A program made the translations under genes and the position numbers. A stretch of 37,737 nucleotides of DNA from a virus. The stretch covers positions 1-37,737 of IMG/VR virus record IMGVR_UViG_3300038309_000183, one strand, 5' to 3'. Below, piece after piece: positions 1-7,352 of the stretch. How positions within the stretch are numbered: position 1 is the stretch's first letter; each line of letters starts with the position of its first letter. The notes beneath the pieces were generated by a model. The model was not told the origin of the DNA. It did no database searches and was given only the letters and a program-made list of their open reading frames with translations.

Positions 1-54
1 CCTTGTATTATAGCTGTTTGCATTTTCAACAATGCTACCGTCTTCTACGATCAC
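1..54 (-). CDS. Head-tail connector protein, 5' fragment (variant copy)
   Basis: Only the first 18 codons are present; the gene runs off the left edge. It starts with GTG, 8 nt after an AGGAG Shine-Dalgarno (minus strand, near 63-70). The peptide begins VIVEDGSIVENANSYNTR and differs from the full copy at 37166-37660 at one residue (E for D at position 10). The other six base changes are synonymous. This supports it being a variant of the same working gene. It overlaps the end of the tiny membrane-protein gene by 20 bp. Confidence 0.75.
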   Translation of the reverse strand, partial: MIVEDGSIVENANSYNTR

Positions 55-131
55 CCTTCATTCTCCTTATTAATATTTCAAGCCCATATGTTGTTGCTAT
101 TATAGCCGCCAAGCACAATATAAGCAACGAT
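1..131. repeat. Left terminal repeat, variant copy
   Basis: Aligns without gaps to 37607-37737. There are 17 mismatches, all within positions 1-90; positions 91-131 (41 bp) are identical to the last 41 bp of the window. The repeat holds the 5' end of a head-tail connector gene and most of a tiny membrane-protein gene, both on the minus strand. In the connector part (1-54) seven differences give only one amino-acid change (E to D), so both copies look like working alleles rather than decay. I infer a circular or permuted genome whose assembly closed on a related variant. A true tandem prophage is the alternative. Confidence 0.85.
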
Positions 132-157
132 CTACATAAAATAATGGCTGTTTTCAT
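35..157 (-). CDS. Tiny membrane protein (40 aa)
   Basis: This short gene starts at an ATG that overlaps the stop of the upstream beta-helix gene (ATGA) and ends 20 bp inside the connector gene. It encodes a hydrophobic segment at about residues 3-26 and a very basic tail ending in DRRRR. The variant copy at the right end stays open in the same frame despite many base changes and keeps the pattern of one hydrophobic helix, then EILIRR, then a basic tail. This supports real coding. Function is unknown. Its place in the late operon allows a role in lysis (for example a holin-like or regulatory peptide), but this is a guess. Confidence 0.6.
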   Translation of the reverse strand: MKTAIILCRSLLILCLAAIIATTYGLEILIRRMKGDRRRR

Positions 158-2190
158 CGCATTATGCACCCAGATGAATAAACGCCTTTGACATTCGCTG
201 AAACTGAACACGCCTGCGCAGTCCCATCGCAATCCTCGTCAACTCCGTTACCGCAAATTTCCGTTGCGCTTGGGTTGATAGCCGCATCGGAGTCTTTGCA
301 GTCCCCAGAGGTTGCGGTCAAATCGCCAGCTTCGTAATAATTTTCTGAGCATGTTTCAACCCCTGTTTCTGATGTTCCATCAGAGTATCCGTCTGAGTCT
401 GCGTCAAGATAACAAGTTGATTCCAGTGGAGCACCAGAAGAATATTCGAATGCCCCAATATCGTATGAAACATCTCTGGGTGCATTTATAAAGTCGTTAT
501 CAAATAAAGTAGATGCATCGTATCCAGCATCAGCGGCGGGGGATGTCGATGTCAACGAAAAATCTTTATTTGTTGCGTCTGTGAACAATGGGTTTGCGTT
601 AATGTCGCCATTGCCGCTTGAATACCAAGCGGGCAGGCTCGCACCCTCAGCAGAGTAAAATAAGTTATTGCTATAACTACCGGGTGTGACCCCGGTATAA
701 TCTAACCCATCTAAATCCACAAATATGTTGTTCCTGAAATCTATTCCAGAGGCAGACCCCCCCCTGGTTGTTAGGCCGACCAGTTTATATCCGTATATGG
801 TGTTGTTCCAGACTTTTATATGCTCATTTCCGGCAATGGCCATTGCCTCTCCAGACCATGCGGCCGCTGAGTCAACCACTATCACATTATTATATAATTC
901 TATCTGTGCATACTCAGGATCATACGGAAGAGATGTATCAACGGATGCACCACCCTGATTTTCGACCCAGTTGTTATGGACCTTTATCGGCCCATTGAAA
1001 CCAGATCCGGATGTTGCTTGGTCATATATGTGGATCCCCTCTAATATCGGGTTATTAACCAAATTATTCCATCCGATTTCATAAGGATCGACGATCGTAC
1101 TGTTCTGCCTGATTGAGAGATAGTAAAGATGCTGGTATCTATCCATACTCGTGCAATTGGTGCAAGCATCTCCAACGCCATCATACGGAGGATCCGTCCA
1201 GGTGTTACTATTGGATGAATACGTATAGCTATAGTTATTCAGCCCTGGCGTAGTTGATCTATACCCATAATCATGAATGTAGATACCGAGATACGCCCCG
1301 CCTATCGGGGGGTTGCCCGCACTTCCTGAACAATTAATCGCACCGCCGTATCCACCGTAAACTGTTGGTCCTGTAATCTCCACCCCGACAATTCGATTAT
1401 ATGGGTTGGTTTTAATACCGTTTGGGGATCCTCCAGGGACGTTGCCATATGCCGTCACGGATAACTTGGATAAGTTGACGTATGCTGTATCATACGCCTC
1501 CGGGTACCAGTTATCAACCACTGCACTATCCCCACCCTCCCCTGAGATATCGCATGATGTATTCGGGTATGAGATTAATGATATAGGCGCCGTAACTGTC
1601 CCTTCGAGGGTACCTGATCCACCCAATCTTATCCCTGATGTAGTATCAACCCCGACAGAGTATACGGTGTCCCCGGCGACGAGCTTGCTTCCCGCGCCTC
1701 CGTTCATAGTGGCGTCATACGTCAACCAGGGTGAGCTCCATGAGCCGTTCCCGGAATCCGACCCGGTAGATTTAATAAAATAAATGCCGCCACTCCTAAT
1801 AGTGAAGGGCAATATATTTGAGGTTTCGCTGTTAATTATAACCTTGATACCATTTGAGCCATCAGCGGCTCCGGCAGGAACAGAAAATGCAATTTCCTGC
1901 ATTCTGTGATGCGTGTACAAATCAGCGGGGCCGCCCGGAAGTGTACCATCGGCATTTTTCCAGTAATATACATGGTCTGACTCAATATCTCCCACATAAA
2001 CTTTTGATGTTCCTTGAGTGCCCCCGAGGTTGTTCCCCCAAATTGTTACGATCACACCAGATCCTAAGCCGTCTGTGTTACCTATTTTAGGCCCGGATGT
2101 TATGTCCGAAAAATTCAGCACTGGGGCTGAAAATGCCCTCGGGCTTACTAAGAGTATAAATAGAATAACAATTATAATTATTTTTTTCAA
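154..2190 (-). CDS. Secreted beta-helix protein with MopE-type metal-binding tail
   Basis: About 678 aa. I chose the TTG at 2190 because an AAGGGGGC Shine-Dalgarno precedes it and the N-terminus then reads as a Sec signal peptide (KK, a long I/V/L run, then SPRAFSA). Next comes an IPT/TIG-like stretch with V-T-I-W-G-N-N-L-G-G. A long N/G/Y-rich central part resembles a right-handed parallel beta-helix, with recurrent N-N motifs and a typical NPLF...SPAADAGYD end. The C-terminus carries a cysteine and aspartate-rich motif (DCKDSDAAINPSATEICGNG, then DEDCDG) like the Cu-binding MopE family. It lies just downstream of another signal-peptide protein in the late operon. Likely an adhesin or depolymerase-like structural protein; the substrate is unknown. 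A longer form starting at 2232 is possible. Confidence 0.7.
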   Translation of the reverse strand: MKKIIIIVILFILLVSPRAFSAPVLNFSDITSGPKIGNTDGLGSGVIVTIWGNNLGGTQGTSKVYVGDIESDHVYYWKNADGTLPGGPADLYTHHRMQEIAFSVPAGAADGSNGIKVIINSETSNILPFTIRSGGIYFIKSTGSDSGNGSWSSPWLTYDATMNGGAGSKLVAGDTVYSVGVDTTSGIRLGGSGTLEGTVTAPISLISYPNTSCDISGEGGDSAVVDNWYPEAYDTAYVNLSKLSVTAYGNVPGGSPNGIKTNPYNRIVGVEITGPTVYGGYGGAINCSGSAGNPPIGGAYLGIYIHDYGYRSTTPGLNNYSYTYSSNSNTWTDPPYDGVGDACTNCTSMDRYQHLYYLSIRQNSTIVDPYEIGWNNLVNNPILEGIHIYDQATSGSGFNGPIKVHNNWVENQGGASVDTSLPYDPEYAQIELYNNVIVVDSAAAWSGEAMAIAGNEHIKVWNNTIYGYKLVGLTTRGGSASGIDFRNNIFVDLDGLDYTGVTPGSYSNNLFYSAEGASLPAWYSSGNGDINANPLFTDATNKDFSLTSTSPAADAGYDASTLFDNDFINAPRDVSYDIGAFEYSSGAPLESTCYLDADSDGYSDGTSETGVETCSENYYEAGDLTATSGDCKDSDAAINPSATEICGNGVDEDCDGTAQACSVSANVKGVYSSGCIMR

Positions 2191-2203
2191 AATAGCCCCC
2201 TTG

Positions 2204-4132
2204 CTACTGGATCTTGAAATTGTCGAACACAAGAGTCTGGTTTGCTGACGCCTCGTTAAAGCCGTTAAGATGGAGGCGCTGAGTGGCTGGAGTAGCCACA
2301 GTAGTATTGTTCAGGCTATCAGTGTAATGACTCTCCCCTATATATAAGTCTATAGTCTGATCAGCGCAAACAATCTCAAGGTCAATGTGATGGAAATTGC
2401 CATCTGAAAGATCCTCCGTAACTGTCTGATAGTACGAGGCCCCGTTATATGTCACCAGGACCTGTGTTGACGATGAAAATCGAAAGGCAAAGGGGTGAAC
2501 TGCTTCATAGGGTGTTGTAATGACGTAAGACCCGGGATCAAAATCACCAGAAACATACCTAACATCAAAGCTGATGTGTATATGCGACCAATCTATATTA
2601 TTCCCATCTGTGGCAGTAATCCACGCCCAAGTTCCGGTGTCCAATTGAATCCCGTTCCCATCCACGCCAGTAACAAACGAATAGCTTGGGGTCGCCACCG
2701 AGGCTGGTGCCACTGTGTTTCCATCATCCATATCGTAGGTATCAAGAGTCAAATCGTCAGCGGCCCATTCGACAAGGTAGGATGATCCACCGCTTATACT
2801 ATTCGTAACACTCTCGCCTGAAAATGACGCAAGGTCGCCGCCGTCTGAATCTTCAAGGCCATCTGTAGGCTGAGTATAGGCGATTGTTATCGTCTCGCCC
2901 GCCTGGAATGCATCCGCTGTCGTAAATGAGAGGGTAGAAGTTGTGTCTCCCGAAGCATAAGTCCCATTGCTTGCTCCGGTTACAGAACCAGTTACAACTA
3001 TTCCCCCGCTACCCCCAGAACCAATTGTGATGTTTTCAGCTAAGGTTAAATCAACATTTGTTGTAGTGGTCATCTCAGCACTTACAAAAGTCGGGAGTAA
3101 ATTAAAAGTGGCTCCAACAGTTTTGGCCGCATCCATTGTGATTGTATCCGGATTGGTCGTAGTCGATGTGTCTGTGGCATCCCCTGTCCAGGCGAGGAAC
3201 TCGTATCCGCTTGCCGCTGTAGCCGTCAATTGAGGAGTCGATGTGTTTGCAAGATATTGCGTACAATCGGATGCCCCATCACCACAATCTATTGTTCCAT
3301 CAGACGCAATTACATTAGAATCGCCGGGGTCGGAAACAGTCAACAGCCACCACGGTGTGCGTGACATTGCCACAGTAGATATGGCAACATTCTGTTCGAC
3401 AAGGAATAAATCACCATCTGTACGATTTTGGTATAGTCCACTTGCGTCTGTTACATCTGGATCGGTGTTTTGAAATATCGGTGCGCCTCCTCCCGTCATG
3501 TCGCCCCATGATAAAGGGACAACGGTCCCCGTCCTGCCGTCAGGCAGGGTCTGAGATGTAAGCGGTGTGCCGCCTTTCAATACTTGGCCATTTGTCCCAA
3601 CTGCGTTAGGGAATTTATAGCTTATGTTAACCGCTTGATCGTCTGAGCCCTGGAATCCACTTGTCAATTCGCTTGTTGTGTCCGCTTCGAACTGGTATGA
3701 ATAACCCGGCACCCCGCTCTCTTTCGTCGGGGACAGCTCCCCGGCTGTTTGGACTGTCGCAGTCGAGAGTGAGGATGTTAGAACGTAATCCCCGAGTGTG
3801 GTCGTAAGGGACGAGGACGTGACGTAATCCCCGAGAGTTGTTGTTAAGGACGAGGCCAAAACATAATCGCTAAGAGTCGTAGTCAAGGCAGAAGAGAGCA
3901 CATAGTCTGAAAGGGTTGTTGCAAGAGCAGACTCGAGTACATAGCCAGACAAGAAGTTTTCCTTCGTTATAGCCCTTGAAGCCGGAGTCCCATCTGGGTC
4001 ATCTACAACATACACAAGGTCGTCGGAAGATGCCGTTGTTATCCTTGTTAACGCTGATCCTTTCGTGTCGGCTGCATATGCTTGTAATGGCATCAAAAGA
4101 ACTATAAAAGCGCTTAAAATATATTTAATCAA
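2204..4132 (-). CDS. Fibre/adhesin-like protein with signal peptide, InlB-like and LamG-like regions
   Basis: 642 aa, TTG start 7 nt after GGAGG; the TTGA overlaps the stop of the small gene upstream. Residues 1-20 form a signal peptide ending QAYAA. The next part (about 40-55) has the VYVVDDPDGTPASRAIT pattern common at the N-terminus of phage fibres. Residues about 60-125 are four or five near-repeats of S-S-L-T-T-T-L-G-D-Y-V, likely a trimeric stalk. A divergent InlB B-repeat follows at about 275-345 (A-S-G-Y-E-F-L-A-W-T-G), then a SwmB/Ig-like region, then a C-terminal LamG/concanavalin-like sandwich (about 455-642). Probably a surface-binding fibre. A Sec signal on such a protein is unusual. 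Confidence 0.7.
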   Translation of the reverse strand: MIKYILSAFIVLLMPLQAYAADTKGSALTRITTASSDDLVYVVDDPDGTPASRAITKENFLSGYVLESALATTLSDYVLSSALTTTLSDYVLASSLTTTLGDYVTSSSLTTTLGDYVLTSSLSTATVQTAGELSPTKESGVPGYSYQFEADTTSELTSGFQGSDDQAVNISYKFPNAVGTNGQVLKGGTPLTSQTLPDGRTGTVVPLSWGDMTGGGAPIFQNTDPDVTDASGLYQNRTDGDLFLVEQNVAISTVAMSRTPWWLLTVSDPGDSNVIASDGTIDCGDGASDCTQYLANTSTPQLTATAASGYEFLAWTGDATDTSTTTNPDTITMDAAKTVGATFNLLPTFVSAEMTTTTNVDLTLAENITIGSGGSGGIVVTGSVTGASNGTYASGDTTSTLSFTTADAFQAGETITIAYTQPTDGLEDSDGGDLASFSGESVTNSISGGSSYLVEWAADDLTLDTYDMDDGNTVAPASVATPSYSFVTGVDGNGIQLDTGTWAWITATDGNNIDWSHIHISFDVRYVSGDFDPGSYVITTPYEAVHPFAFRFSSSTQVLVTYNGASYYQTVTEDLSDGNFHHIDLEIVCADQTIDLYIGESHYTDSLNNTTVATPATQRLHLNGFNEASANQTLVFDNFKIQ

Positions 4133-4293
4133 TGGTCATCCTCCAAAATAAGCTTATCGCCATTTTCAAGCAAAAAGTAATTTCCAGACTCAAGTAATAT
4201 GGCTGGTTCGCCATTCACAATAATTTGCTCAGCTATTATTTCCTCTGTAATTTGTGAAAAAATTTCAGATTCTATAGTTTCGAATAATGGCAT
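4129..4293 (-). CDS. Small acidic hypothetical protein (54 aa)
   Basis: ATG start at 4293, with the sequence GGGGGCTAA just upstream. It encodes a 54-aa acidic protein that begins MPLFETIESEIFSQ and ends LILEDDH. The stop TGA overlaps the TTG start of the fibre gene, so the two are probably translationally coupled; the GGAGG used by the fibre gene lies inside this gene. No family is recognised. Its place between head genes and the fibre suggests a small structural or assembly protein. Confidence 0.65.
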   Translation of the reverse strand: MPLFETIESEIFSQITEEIIAEQIIVNGEPAILLESGNYFLLENGDKLILEDDH

Positions 4294-4303
4294 TTAGCCC
4301 CCG

Positions 4304-4573
4304 TTAAGGTCTTACATTCAACACAACAGGATCTCCGATATCTGCCACTCGGACCATGAGGACAACGCCCTGCCCATGGTTCAAGGCGAACCCATCAGAA
4401 ACATCAAACGATGGTGTGGGCCAAGCCTGGAAAGTACCGTCTGTCTTTTGATAGCCCCATGTTAACGTTGCCGCAGAATTAGCCTCAACCGTGATGACTG
4501 ATCTTTCCGCGTCTGCATCACCCCTGGCCGCGATTACATGATCACCGTCAGCCGTTATTGTTACAAGTGCCAT
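4304..4573 (-). CDS. Small head-region protein, possible decoration protein (89 aa)
   Basis: ATG start preceded by AGAGGTGATTAG. The 89-aa protein is short, non-cysteine and beta-rich in appearance (M-A-L-V-T-I-T-A-D-G, ending V-V-L-N-V-R-P), with no membrane segment. It follows the coat protein and a 50-aa head protein in the late operon. Size and position fit a capsid decoration or head fibre protein, but I recognise no motif that proves it. Confidence 0.6.
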   Translation of the reverse strand: MALVTITADGDHVIAARGDADAERSVITVEANSAATLTWGYQKTDGTFQAWPTPSFDVSDGFALNHGQGVVLMVRVADIGDPVVLNVRP

Positions 4574-4611
4574 CTAATCACCTCTGAATAGGCCCCCGAA
4601 GGGGCCGTGAT

Positions 4612-4764
4612 TTATTCTTTATCCTTTTCCGATGCTTTCTTTTTTCTTTGCTTCGGTTCAGGCTTTTCAAAAAGCTCATGGAAATCGGAATCAAAATTCT
4701 CCTCGTCAATAATGACGAAATCACCTTGATCCTTTCCCCATGGCTTTACTTTAAGGATACCCAA
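4612..4764 (-). CDS. Small head-region protein (50 aa, DUF7302-like)
   Basis: Starts at TTG 4764, six bases after AGGGGG and ten bases past the coat-protein stop. The protein begins MGILKVKPWGKDQGDFVIID and ends in a lysine-rich tail. The pattern WGKDQGDFVIIDEENFD followed by H-E-L resembles a small family often found directly after phage major capsid genes (I recall DUF7302). A longer frame reaches up to 5052 but that part lies out of frame inside the coat gene, so I exclude it. Confidence 0.65.
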   Translation of the reverse strand: MGILKVKPWGKDQGDFVIIDEENFDSDFHELFEKPEPKQRKKKASEKDKE

Positions 4765-4774
4765 AATAAACCCC

Positions 4775-5938
4775 CTAACCCAAAAGAAGAGCCGTGTGCT
4801 CAGGTTTGATGTTTTTAACGCCCCAGGCAATCGCGACTTCGTAGACTGCCTTGCGGTAACCAGGGTAAACAGAAACTTCGAAAGACAAGCCTGAACGCGG
4901 GTCTGTAATCGTTGTAACATCGATTGCCAAGTCACCGGTTGACGGTCTTTCAGGCATACGGGTTGCAAGAACAATGGCAGAGCGGTTGAAACACATATTC
5001 CGTGCAGATGTTGCAACAACGGTGATTGCGTAGGCCGCTGCATCCTGTGCAACTCTTAGCCCAGGCGCACCGATTGTGATTGTGTCACCTGAGGCAGGGT
5101 TTGCACCTGCGAAAGAAACAGAAGTAACGACATATTTGTTTGTGTCGTTTGCAATTGTGATGATATCGCCAGCTGCCACAACACCGGTTCCTGCTGTAGC
5201 CAGCGGGATAATGGTTTGGCCGACTGTCAATGCAACTGCCGTGGTCGTTGCGCTTGCCATTGCTCCTGCTGTCTGCGTTTGGATTTGTCCAGATTCTCGG
5301 ATGTCCATCCCTGCAACAGTCTGGAAAACGCCCTGTCTCAGAATGGTGTTGTCGCCCTGGGTATTGTAGGTTCCCTGCTTCCCAAGGAAGTTTGCACCGG
5401 CTGTAGTATTCACAACAAGGTGGTTGTTAGATTGCGGTGCACCGTTGTCTTTCAGGATTTTGAGCGCCATTGTTGCATCCGTGAACGTACCAGCGGTTCC
5501 GAACGGTGTGGAAGCCGCTGTGCCGTAAGCGCGAGAAAATGTTGCCTGAAGCTCAGCAAGATCTGCCTCAATCTGGTTTACGAGCGACCGCACGGCCTGT
5601 GAAAACTGACCGTTAAGGATGGAATTTACACCCGGGCCAGTGTTCAGTCCGCGCTGTTCTTCACCGTCCCATGAAAACCGCTCATATTTCGAATTTGAAA
5701 TAGTAACGGCAGTACTTCCCACGGTGTGGTCTGCCTCTGACGGAATTGACATGGCAGGCGTGACTGTGCCGCTGGTCGTAGCCCCTACAATCGGAACGTA
5801 TACGCTCTGGTTGAGCTTTCCTACTTCAAGACGTGAGTCCATTGTTACAGCCGGGATAAGCCCGACAAGTTCGCGGGAAACAACGTCAAGTTCCGCATAC
5901 AATGAAGGAATAAGGTTTGTAAGTGTGTTCGTGGTCAT
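4775..5938 (-). CDS. Major capsid protein, P22 coat-like
   Basis: 387 aa, ATG start at 5938 with AAAGGG eight bases upstream. It begins M-T-T-N-T-L-T-N-L-I-P and carries the features of the P22 gp5 coat group (HK97 fold): an early alpha/beta region with ISNSKYERFSWDGEE, the helix R-S-L-V-N-Q-I-E-A-D-L-A at about 110-122, and a beta-rich insertion at about 210-310 that would match the I-domain. It follows the scaffold gene and assembles the procapsid with it. The leader before this gene holds two strong hairpins that can pair in alternative ways and one of which contains the ribosome binding site. Confidence 0.9.
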   Translation of the reverse strand: MTTNTLTNLIPSLYAELDVVSRELVGLIPAVTMDSRLEVGKLNQSVYVPIVGATTSGTVTPAMSIPSEADHTVGSTAVTISNSKYERFSWDGEEQRGLNTGPGVNSILNGQFSQAVRSLVNQIEADLAELQATFSRAYGTAASTPFGTAGTFTDATMALKILKDNGAPQSNNHLVVNTTAGANFLGKQGTYNTQGDNTILRQGVFQTVAGMDIRESGQIQTQTAGAMASATTTAVALTVGQTIIPLATAGTGVVAAGDIITIANDTNKYVVTSVSFAGANPASGDTITIGAPGLRVAQDAAAYAITVVATSARNMCFNRSAIVLATRMPERPSTGDLAIDVTTITDPRSGLSFEVSVYPGYRKAVYEVAIAWGVKNIKPEHTALLLG

Positions 5939-6050
5939 TTTTTATGCCCTTTTTTTGATTTTGGTAGGGCATAAAAAAGGCCCTACATGGTTTATTATTT
6001 CCACATAGGGCCGCGACTCCCCAGAGCCTTATCAAGGCCAGCTTGATAAG
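5938..6050 (-). promoter_or_regulatory. Coat-gene leader with mutually exclusive hairpins (candidate RNA switch)
   Basis: Read on the minus strand. Segment A (6012-6001) pairs with B (5990-5979) over 12 bp including two G-U pairs, with a 10-nt loop, and is followed at once by six Ts: a standard intrinsic terminator shape. Segment C (about 5978-5966) pairs with D (5950-5938) over 13 bp; D contains the coat AGGG ribosome site and the first base of the ATG. B (5986-5980) can instead pair with C (5970-5964) over 7 bp, which would break both hairpins. A further 9-bp hairpin lies at 6050-6028. The layout resembles attenuators and riboswitch expression platforms; no ligand or protein partner is recognised. 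Confidence 0.55.
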
Positions 6051-6093
6051 ATTCTTATGTTATTTTTATTAAAACTAAACACATATTTGTAAC

Positions 6094-6780
6094 TTAGTCA
6101 ACAAGTTTTCCGCCTTCGCTCATAAACGCAGCTTTTTCCCGGTGTCCCATTGCCTCGAATTGGTCACGTTTCATGGTCATGGCTTGTTTCTGCTTTGTGC
6201 CGAAATCTCCGCCACCGCTTGCTTTACTTCCTATAACGAAGGGCGCGAATTTATCATTTGTTTGGAATTCTTTTTTTAAATCATCGATCGACATGGCTGA
6301 TGGATTACCGGTTGCATCAAGAACTCTAACAACGGGCTTTCCGTCTTTATATTCAGTCGTGAGTCTTTTTGAAATATGTGGCATTACGATTTCTGCAACA
6401 TCTGATTTGAAAACATTAGAAACAAAATCACGGGCAGCCGCCCCGGATGTAAGCTCTGAAATTGTTGATTCGTAACTCTTCAACGCTTCATCGTGTTCGG
6501 TTTTAATCTGATCGATTTTTTCCTGCCACGACTTTTCCAGAGCGTCAATGTCGCCTGTTTTTTTCAGAGCATCTTCTTTCACTTTTTTCTTTTCATCAAG
6601 AAGCTTTCTGTTGTTAGCTTCCAGGGCCTTGATTCTGTTTTCAAAGTCTGATGTGTCAATACTTTTTGCCTCTGGCACGCCTTCGACCTTCAGGACAAAC
6701 TTTCCGTCTTTCTCCTCGTATTCATCACGGTATTTCTCGTCAACGTCTTCAAGTTTTTCGATTGTGTATTTTAATGCCAC
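6094..6780 (-). CDS. Scaffolding protein
   Basis: 228 aa, GTG start 6780 with AAGGAGG upstream. Highly charged, with a predicted coiled coil at about residues 45-115 (repeated K/E with L at heptad spacing) and no cysteine. Length, composition and place directly before the coat gene match phage scaffold proteins of the GP20 type, which direct procapsid assembly and leave or are degraded before packaging. No protease motif is seen. A TTGACT at the stop codon could be part of a promoter for the coat gene, but no good -10 is spaced correctly. Confidence 0.8.
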   Translation of the reverse strand: MALKYTIEKLEDVDEKYRDEYEEKDGKFVLKVEGVPEAKSIDTSDFENRIKALEANNRKLLDEKKKVKEDALKKTGDIDALEKSWQEKIDQIKTEHDEALKSYESTISELTSGAAARDFVSNVFKSDVAEIVMPHISKRLTTEYKDGKPVVRVLDATGNPSAMSIDDLKKEFQTNDKFAPFVIGSKASGGGDFGTKQKQAMTMKRDQFEAMGHREKAAFMSEGGKLVD

Positions 6781-6810
6781 GGTGTTTCCTCCTTTTTATT
6801 GTTTGCCACG

Positions 6811-7155
6811 TTAATCGTCAACCCTGCAAGGTGACGGATTTTCCAAAAACCTAACGGCCTTGATTGTTTTCTCTCTATCAATAAGGGCCTTCATAACCCT
6901 GTGCCTACCATCCAATATTTCGCCGTCCTCATCCAGTATGATCGGATATGACAAATCGGCTTCAAGGATAGCTTCAATGTGAGTGCACATTTCGCGAAGA
7001 TTCAGGCTTTTGTAGTAGTCTGTCATATTTAAATGCATCAATGGGATTTCCATCACCGGTAGGTCTTTCGATAATTCAATCAACCTTGCTACACTCCAAT
7101 GGTTCCGACCGAGTTGTACCATTTGTTCGCTTGTTTTATGCCACTTTTTTATCAA
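6811..7155 (-). CDS. ParB/sulfiredoxin-fold protein
   Basis: About 114 aa from the TTG at 7155, which has AAGGA seven bases upstream; a start at 7185 overlapping the previous stop is also possible. The core P-I-I-L-D-E-D-G-E-I-L-D-G-R-H-R (about residues 72-87) is the ParB-like nuclease-domain signature, with the conserved G-R-H-R. Such stand-alone domains occur in many phage head modules; members of the fold act as CTPases, nucleases or nucleotide-dependent enzymes. The role here is unknown, possibly DNA handling during packaging. Confidence 0.75.
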   Translation of the reverse strand: MIKKWHKTSEQMVQLGRNHWSVARLIELSKDLPVMEIPLMHLNMTDYYKSLNLREMCTHIEAILEADLSYPIILDEDGEILDGRHRVMKALIDREKTIKAVRFLENPSPCRVDD

Positions 7156-7174
7156 AACATATTCCTTTTTAGAT

Positions 7175-7333
7175 TCATATCTCAATTATACAGCGTTTGC
7201 CATCCGACGAAAAAACAACGACGATCTTGTTTTCGTCGGATGGCTCATTGAGTGTCACCTCATCGACACATATGTCGTCTGGTATATCAAGGCTGCCAAA
7301 AATGTCCTTTAACTCTCTCCATGTATAGCTCAA
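7175..7333 (-). CDS. Small hypothetical protein (52 aa)
   Basis: I use the TTG at 7333 because it follows AAGGAGG by five bases and lies just past the stop of the head morphogenesis gene; an ATG at 7387 would overlap that gene. The 52-aa acidic protein begins MSYTWRELKDIFGSLDIPDD and ends R-C-I-I-E-I. No family is recognised. It sits between the minor head protein and the ParB-like gene in the late operon. Confidence 0.6.
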   Translation of the reverse strand: MSYTWRELKDIFGSLDIPDDICVDEVTLNEPSDENKIVVVFSSDGKRCIIEI

Positions 7334-7352
7334 AATGCCCTCCTTGCTATAA

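Noticed and set aside
91-131. 41-bp exact end match as an att site or cohesive/direct terminal repeat
   Set aside because: The match sits inside a larger diverged homologous stretch and ends exactly at the window end; no integrase gene is present. Assembly closure explains it better.
2018-2248. Many plus-strand open frames opposite the late genes (for example here, 5619-6008, 31852-32418, 34087-34515)
   Set aside because: They are antisense shadows of well-supported minus-strand structural genes and lack ribosome sites.
4612-5052. Open frame of 146 codons overlapping the end of the coat gene
   Set aside because: Only the last 50 codons (from TTG 4764) have a ribosome site and coding look; the rest is an out-of-frame shadow of the coat gene.
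6067-6101. Promoter for the coat gene (TTGACT at the scaffold stop)
   Set aside because: The best -10 like sequence (TTTAAT) is about 22 bp away and nothing convincing lies at 16-18 bp, so I do not list it as a promoter.
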